NCBI GenBank assembly: GCA_036154155.1
Contig: JAYZLP010000030.1
Span: 1 to 18,872, forward strand
Origin: MGIIb-O5 sp036154155
GTDB lineage: Archaea > Thermoplasmatota > Poseidoniia > Poseidoniales > Thalassarchaeaceae
Reading direction: 5' to 3'
DNA: 18,872 nucleotides
The notes under the pieces are model-generated. The model saw nothing but the letters and a program-made list of their open reading frames with translations, was not told the origin of the DNA and did no database searches. Within the stretch, counting starts at the first letter, position 1. Each line of letters begins with the position of its first letter. The translations under genes were made by a program, and so were the position numbers. Shown here one piece after another: positions 14,522 to 18,872 of the stretch.

Positions 14522-17500
14522 CTCAACAACCTCACTTGCTGTGCGTCTCCCACAACTCCGAACCCGAACCTCTCTTCCAAGGCCCTTGATACCAACTTGA
14601 AATCAGAATCCCTTGTTGCCACCACAATGCTGCCAATTCCCTCATGGGCCCCATTGGCAACTACCGCTGCCTCCCTCATGATATCGCAATCTCCTATTTC
14701 GGGGTATATTTCCGCCCCCCCTATTTTGGTCCTCGGAGCGACTTCATCATGGCGCTCTCTCTTGTGCTGATCGACTATTCTGAAAATCTCCTCATGGCCC
14801 AATAGGAATTCTTCCAACTCCACTTCTGATCTCTGCTTACTATCAACACTGCTGACCCAGCTTTCGAAGTCAGAAAGCACCCCCTCCACCTTTTCTCTGA
14901 GAGTGGATTCTGAAACCTTCTCAGCCCAAGCCTTTCTGTCGACATATGTGTTGCTGAACAGCCTAATTACGGAATCTGGGCTCTTTGTTCTATTCAGGAA
15001 CTCTCTCTTCGCGGCCTTTGGAATCGACAGCAATATCTCGTCATTGCCCCTCCTACGTCTAATCATCCAGTGAAAGGCCCTGTCTACTGTCCAATCTAGG
15101 CTACCAAGGCTGTCTCCAGAAATATCCCTTAGAAGGTCATCCTTGAGCGCGTCTATCAGGATGTTTGTATCGATAAGGACCAGTGGCCTGAGTGGGAGCG
15201 ATTTGAGGTTCTTCCTTTCCCTGATGGAGATGTTATCTCTTTGCCTGGTAAAGAGTATTCTTTGAGAATCCTTGAGCCTCTTGTTTCCTGCAGTATCGAA
15301 CTTCCCGGAACTAATTGCCCTCTCATACAGACGCAGGCCTCGAATAGGACTCTTCTCCGATATCTGCTCAATTATCGTAACTAGCTTCAAGGTGCTATCT
15401 CCCTCTATCATCGCGGACTCGAAGTCATGGTCTAGCTCGGTCATTGTAGACTGTGTGGAGTGACCCAACTTCCTCTTCGCAGCCTTCACCCTCCCTCTGA
15501 AGGGATCAGGAGGGAGATCTCGCTCATCAGGGTACATCAAGAGTGATTCCAATCCCTCCAGCCTCGAAACAACCTCGCCGTCTTCATTTTCCTGATCATT
15601 AGATACATACTGAATAACCCTCGTTGTTGCCTCATTGCTCCTGCCCTCTATTTGATCCAAACAAACTCTGAGGTAGAGCTTGAATCTCTTTGTTACTGAG
15701 GCCGAAATAGTCGGATACTCCTCAATCAATGAAACGGCGTCTTTCCAGCAACCCCCATGGGCGAATGAGATGAGCGACCACCTCAGGAAAGTCGCAGACT
15801 TCTCCAAGTCGTCCCCCATTGTCCTCATAGCGGCCTCTCTGTGTGACCAAGCAGAACCTGCAAAGTCGCCCTTGCTTTCCAATAGTGCCGCCCGAACAAC
15901 TTGGTGTTCCACGGCGGCTCTATTGTTCACATTGTACCAAGAATCCAGACTTTCAATGCCAATTCTATGTTCAAAAACCAAATCTGATGCAAATCTGATC
16001 GTCTTCATAGAAACCGCCTCATCTGAAATCAGATTTTCAAGAGATGAAATCGCCGAATTCCTTCTAGGAGGCTCCCCACTCTGCAGATCAACAGCCGCTC
16101 TGTTCAGGATTAGTGCGTTAACCAATGCCTCGAAGAGCCTCCTCTCAATTGTCTCTAGGTCGCTATTATCAACAGAGTTCGTCAACGCCTCGATGCTTTT
16201 TTCTCGGACCACATCGTCCCCCTCGGGAGAAAGGGCATTACGTATCTCATTCAATGCCCGCTCGCCCTTGTGGTCAAGCTTTTTGTTTACAGCGTCAAGA
16301 TTTCCGGTAATGCCGTCCAGGAGCGATATCAGTCCTATGCTCACGTCGCTAAGAACGCCGTCCTCTTCTGCGACATCAATCGAAAGTAGTGCGGTTTTTC
16401 GTGCCTCTTCAAGATCCTTCGCAATCCCAGCCGCTTCACCAGCACCAACCATGTGCCAAGCCATCATTGCACGGAAGGGGTATGCCCTAGGAAGAGACTT
16501 ATCCTCTATCAAAGACTCCGCCAAACCTCCGATCTCAGCAGTCCTGGTAAACGCAGAAATGATGTCGTCCGTGTGTCTGATTGAATCCACGGAGCTTAGC
16601 TTGCTCGCTGCATGAAGCCGAACCGAACTGGTGGAAGCGTCATGTCTTAGAATCAGTAGAATTCCTTCCTCATTTGACGACTCGTCAATATATTTCTTCA
16701 ACGAGCGTTCAATTTCTCCAGATTCATCCAATTCTAGTAGCTCAAGACAAGCCCCCACATTTTCTATGGAAGAGACACTGGCTCCACTAACGTACCCAAT
16801 TGCACTCTCCTTCTCGTCTGAATTAATCAAATCATAAGAAATAGACCACCCAAGCACGTCTGGAATTTCCAATCCCCTGTCTTCAAGCAAAACAGCCCCA
16901 CTAACCTTCTCCTCCAATGAAGGCGATCCAACACCCTCGTCAAAGCCCTTCCAAGATTCTATCCTCAATGCGACTGAGAGTGCATCCTCATCGGTACACG
17001 CGGAAGCCTCCTTCCAATTGCTAAATTCCCCCCCTCTCGCTCTAATGAGCTCGGCGTGTTTGGAAGAAACCACCGAGCAATCCCCCTCCACCCCATCTAA
17101 AACTTCCAAGGCTCTTGTAGAGCCACATGCAGCCAGAAGTATCCCCTCGAGGAGGCCTCCCCCGCCGCTCAAACCTTCTAGGGAAGGAGACATCCACTCT
17201 TCCCATTGAGAGGGACGGGCTCTGCCCGACAAGTCTCGCTGAATGTTCTTCAGGGCCTTCATCTGAGAGGCAGTAAGCTTCTGAGGAACGTCCAAGATAA
17301 GCCACTCTCGCAGAGAAGAAAAGTCTCCATGATCAAACATCGCTGCTTCTATCCAAGCACTCGAATCTCCGGATCCTCCTTCAGGCTGAACAACAGGAAA
17401 CAAGCCCAACTCTGCTAGCAAGGGCGACTCGCGCGCCATCCTCTCCCAGACAGGGTGAATTCCCAACGCGCACTCCTGCCTAATTGAATCCATGTCTGAG

Positions 17501-17865
17501 TCCATGCTATCGTTCCAAGCCCCCTTCATTCTATCCTTCTGCACGATTAGTACAGCCAGTCGATAGCCCGCAGGAAGGGGGCCACCAATCACACTCATCG
17601 GTGATGCAACCCTGTCCTCTATGCCTCGAACGCGGCCTCTGCCGCCTCTCCTCCCAACCCTTCTAGTGCGAGAAAACCCTCCAACTTCGGCCTCCATTCC
17701 GGCACTATCACCAGCAACCCTGCCAGCACCAATCATCGCCAAAGCCTTCCATTCTACATCCAATAGTTCCCACGAGGATGACTTTGTAATCTCCTTTTTG
17801 CGCCTGACTTCGTCATCACCCGCCCTACTGAGCATTTCCAAGCAATCTAGTAGATACTCCTCCAT
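14518..17865 (-). CDS. Giant helical-solenoid protein with C-terminal PIN-type nuclease domain
   Basis: A single 1115-residue frame with no interruption. The last roughly 220 residues have PIN-domain hallmarks: D899 in VLIDTNILID, E955 in AKREFLNR, D1061 in DCDIMREA and D1086/D1088 in VATRDSDFK. This is a complete acidic metal site, so it should act as a metal-dependent RNase. A roughly 100-residue helical insertion lies between E955 and D1061, making the domain longer than VapC toxins. Residues about 110-880 look all-helical (Leu/Ala/Ser/Glu-rich, TPR- or HEAT-like spacing), consistent with a binding solenoid. Residues 66-81 form an Arg/Gly patch (RTRRVGRRGGRGRVRG) that could contact RNA. 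There is no signal peptide or membrane segment. GAGG lies 7 bases before ATG 17865. Middle parts are AT-richer than neighbouring genes. I do not recognise the full-length family; the function is unknown. Confidence 0.88.
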   Translation of the reverse strand: MEEYLLDCLEMLSRAGDDEVRRKKEITKSSSWELLDVEWKALAMIGAGRVAGDSAGMEAEVGGFSRTRRVGRRGGRGRVRGIEDRVASPMSVIGGPLPAGYRLAVLIVQKDRMKGAWNDSMDSDMDSIRQECALGIHPVWERMARESPLLAELGLFPVVQPEGGSGDSSAWIEAAMFDHGDFSSLREWLILDVPQKLTASQMKALKNIQRDLSGRARPSQWEEWMSPSLEGLSGGGGLLEGILLAACGSTRALEVLDGVEGDCSVVSSKHAELIRARGGEFSNWKEASACTDEDALSVALRIESWKGFDEGVGSPSLEEKVSGAVLLEDRGLEIPDVLGWSISYDLINSDEKESAIGYVSGASVSSIENVGACLELLELDESGEIERSLKKYIDESSNEEGILLILRHDASTSSVRLHAASKLSSVDSIRHTDDIISAFTRTAEIGGLAESLIEDKSLPRAYPFRAMMAWHMVGAGEAAGIAKDLEEARKTALLSIDVAEEDGVLSDVSIGLISLLDGITGNLDAVNKKLDHKGERALNEIRNALSPEGDDVVREKSIEALTNSVDNSDLETIERRLFEALVNALILNRAAVDLQSGEPPRRNSAISSLENLISDEAVSMKTIRFASDLVFEHRIGIESLDSWYNVNNRAAVEHQVVRAALLESKGDFAGSAWSHREAAMRTMGDDLEKSATFLRWSLISFAHGGCWKDAVSLIEEYPTISASVTKRFKLYLRVCLDQIEGRSNEATTRVIQYVSNDQENEDGEVVSRLEGLESLLMYPDERDLPPDPFRGRVKAAKRKLGHSTQSTMTELDHDFESAMIEGDSTLKLVTIIEQISEKSPIRGLRLYERAISSGKFDTAGNKRLKDSQRILFTRQRDNISIRERKNLKSLPLRPLVLIDTNILIDALKDDLLRDISGDSLGSLDWTVDRAFHWMIRRRRGNDEILLSIPKAAKREFLNRTKSPDSVIRLFSNTYVDRKAWAEKVSESTLREKVEGVLSDFESWVSSVDSKQRSEVELEEFLLGHEEIFRIVDQHKRERHDEVAPRTKIGGAEIYPEIGDCDIMREAAVVANGAHEGIGSIVVATRDSDFKLVSRALEERFGFGVVGDAQQVRLLS

Positions 17866-17913
17866 CAGATTGCCTCGGTGTTTAGCCCGAGTAGACCGTG
17901 TACATCAACACAT

Positions 17914-17932
17914 CGCCTTGCATAGCAAGGCG
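17914..17932. repeat. Perfect GC-rich inverted repeat in the divergent control region
   Basis: Arms CGCCTTGC and GCAAGGCG are perfect 8-base complements around a 3-base ATA loop. The repeat ends 2 bases before ATG 17935 of the membrane-protein gene and lies about 50 bases upstream of the divergent PIN gene. In RNA the hairpin would hide the only AAGG near that ATG; in DNA it could be an operator. A second, weaker dyad (CTCGG at 17874-17878 with CCGAG at 17887-17891) lies nearer the PIN gene. It is not a T-tailed terminator. Confidence 0.55.
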
Positions 17933-17934
17933 TC

Positions 17935-18441
17935 ATGGAGAGGACTCAAGACGGACAATCCATACCACGGTGCATGGATGTAGTCCGCGCCGCGGTTCTA
18001 CTGGTCCACCCAATACTGGCATTGCTGCTAATCAGGTTATTCTTCAGACAGAGATCGTGGAGAAAAACCTCAACGTCTCTGAAATCCGAGGAGAGGGAAG
18101 AATCGCTTCAGGAACATCAGAATGCGGGTGATGCAGCCATGCTTTACCTCCTGGGAATAATATCAATTGCATTCATCGCCCAAATCGGGAGAGCGATTCT
18201 TGAGGGCAAGCCAGCACTCGAATATGTAATTCCGGGCCATTACCACGGATGGGCAGGAATCCTTGCTCTGCTTCTGATGACAATTCTGTGGCGCCTTGGA
18301 AGGAAAACTAGAGATCTGAAGAAGGAAGGAAAAGCACACTCCAGATCAAGAGACCTCCATGGCAGAATGAGCGACGTGATGGCAATCCTAGTTGTCATAC
18401 ATGCATTCTTGGGATTCCTATATCTCTTGGAATTGTTCTGA
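17935..18441 (+). CDS. Four-helix membrane protein, DUF4079/cytochrome b561-like
   Basis: A 168-residue predicted inner-membrane protein with four hydrophobic segments at about 17-37, 68-88, 105-121 and 145-168. Charged loops lie between the first and second (RQRSWRK onward) and between the third and fourth (GRKTRDLKKEGK). Histidines lie in or beside the helices: H25 in LLVHPILALL, H102 and H104 in PGHYHGWAG, H142 in DLHGRMS and H156 in VVIHAFLG. This resembles small haem-binding DUF4079/b561 proteins, so a haem-linked electron-transfer role is possible but unproven. The start is uncertain: ATG 17974 would remove 13 polar residues and leave MDVVRAAVLLVHP, fitting the family start. It is divergent from the PIN gene and ends exactly where the convergent RNase H gene ends, with no bases between. 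Confidence 0.78.
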   Translation: MERTQDGQSIPRCMDVVRAAVLLVHPILALLLIRLFFRQRSWRKTSTSLKSEEREESLQEHQNAGDAAMLYLLGIISIAFIAQIGRAILEGKPALEYVIPGHYHGWAGILALLLMTILWRLGRKTRDLKKEGKAHSRSRDLHGRMSDVMAILVVIHAFLGFLYLLELF

Positions 18442-18872
18442 CTAACGCATCCCGGGCTTCCAGAATTGCAGAGGTACTGGAGAATCTCTTCTCATGGCCC
18501 TGAAAGCGAGATGATCGGCTCGCTCATTCCATCTGTGCCCCCTATGGGCACGCACATGCTCCCATTCTAAGCTACAGGCTCTGGACACCTCCTCCCAGAG
18601 ACTTTGAACATGTTTGGCCAAATCCACATTGGCCTTCGCCTTCCACGCACTTGAAGATACATTACCAGCGTAATTAGAATCAGTCCTAATCACCACTCCC
18701 TCTATGTCTGATTTGACAAGTATCCATCTCAGAGCGTGGGCAATTGCACTGAGCTCTGCCGTGTTGTTTGATCCGACCTCTGCTCCTAGGAAATCACCCT
18801 CCTCAGGGTCAGTCACAACCCGGCCACATTTCTCTGCAACCAAGTCACCCTGCCCCTTTCCAGCACCGCTAT
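18442..18872 (-). CDS. rnhA: Ribonuclease HI, 5' end cut off by the right edge of the window
   Basis: A type 1 RNase H, which cuts the RNA strand of RNA-DNA hybrids such as primers and R-loops. About 142 residues are visible. They include the catalytic Glu in NNTAELSAIAHAL, the Asp in VIRTDSNYAG, the His region VRAHRGHRW and the final Asp in WNERADHLA. The first catalytic Asp is expected in the first strand. The frame stays open to base 18872 upstream of any start in the window, reading SGAGKGQGD just inside the edge and a codon ending in AT across it, which would fit that Asp. The protein is therefore probably complete in the genome and only the window is short. The call is secure on motif order and spacing. 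Confidence 0.93.
   Translation of the reverse strand, partial: SGAGKGQGDLVAEKCGRVVTDPEEGDFLGAEVGSNNTAELSAIAHALRWILVKSDIEGVVIRTDSNYAGNVSSSAWKAKANVDLAKHVQSLWEEVSRACSLEWEHVRAHRGHRWNERADHLAFRAMRRDSPVPLQFWKPGMR

Noticed and set aside
15680..16615. 311-codon plus-strand open frame inside the PIN gene
   Set aside because: It is antisense to a 1115-codon frame with intact nuclease motifs. Its Ser/Leu-rich product reflects the complement of Glu/Asp/Arg-rich helices, and no promoter or ribosome site precedes it.
14518..17865. Reading the PIN gene as a VapBC toxin-antitoxin pair
   Set aside because: The protein is about eight times the size of VapC, and no small DNA-binding antitoxin gene lies upstream; the neighbour is a divergent membrane protein.

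Overview
This window looks like a chromosome segment of a euryarchaeon related to the Thermoplasmata, most likely an uncultured marine Poseidoniia (Marine Group II/III)-type organism. The archaeal evidence is strong. There is a transcription factor B with a zinc ribbon and two cyclin repeats, both subunits of DNA topoisomerase VI, archaeal TATA boxes, GGTGA/AGGAGG ribosome sites, one probable leaderless start, and heavy use of AGG (Arg) and ATA (Ile) codons. The narrower placement is inference: it rests on the TFB sequence style, the moderate GC content and the aerobic-type fatty acid oxidation genes.

Layout. (1) Bases 1-1841, minus strand: tfb followed closely by a hypothetical gene that runs off the left edge. 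(2) Bases 1842-2011: a short divergent control region with one TATA box per direction and a perfect 7-bp inverted repeat over the tfb core promoter. (3) Bases 2012-4012, plus: an aconitase-superfamily hydro-lyase with the swivel (LeuD-like) domain at the N-terminus, the reverse of the usual order. (4) Bases 4137-7351, plus: top6B-top6A with an ATGA overlap. (5) Bases 7427-14521, plus: a tight six-gene operon for fatty acid beta-oxidation, in the order thiolase, fused 3-hydroxyacyl-CoA dehydrogenase/enoyl-CoA hydratase, acyl-CoA dehydrogenase, acyl-CoA-binding protein, hotdog-fold (DUF4442-like) protein and nitronate monooxygenase-like flavoprotein. It starts behind a TATA box placed for a leaderless message. 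(6) Bases 14518-17865, minus: one 1115-residue protein, a long helical solenoid with a C-terminal PIN-type nuclease domain, converging on the operon with both stop codons in one TTAA. (7) Bases 17935-18441, plus: a small four-helix membrane protein with membrane-associated histidines, divergent from the PIN gene across a region with a perfect GC-rich hairpin. (8) Bases 18442-18872, minus: a type 1 ribonuclease H cut by the right edge.

How the genes work together. The operon encodes the whole beta-oxidation spiral: dehydrogenation, hydration, second dehydrogenation and thiolysis. It adds an acyl-CoA carrier and a probable thioesterase-fold protein; acyl-CoA synthetase and electron-transfer flavoprotein genes are not in the window. 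The tfb and top6 genes are core information-processing genes. The 1115-residue PIN protein is the least explained gene and the best candidate for an undescribed function. Coding density is very high: no gap exceeds about 170 bases, and I saw no tRNA, rRNA, CRISPR array, insertion sequence or attachment site.
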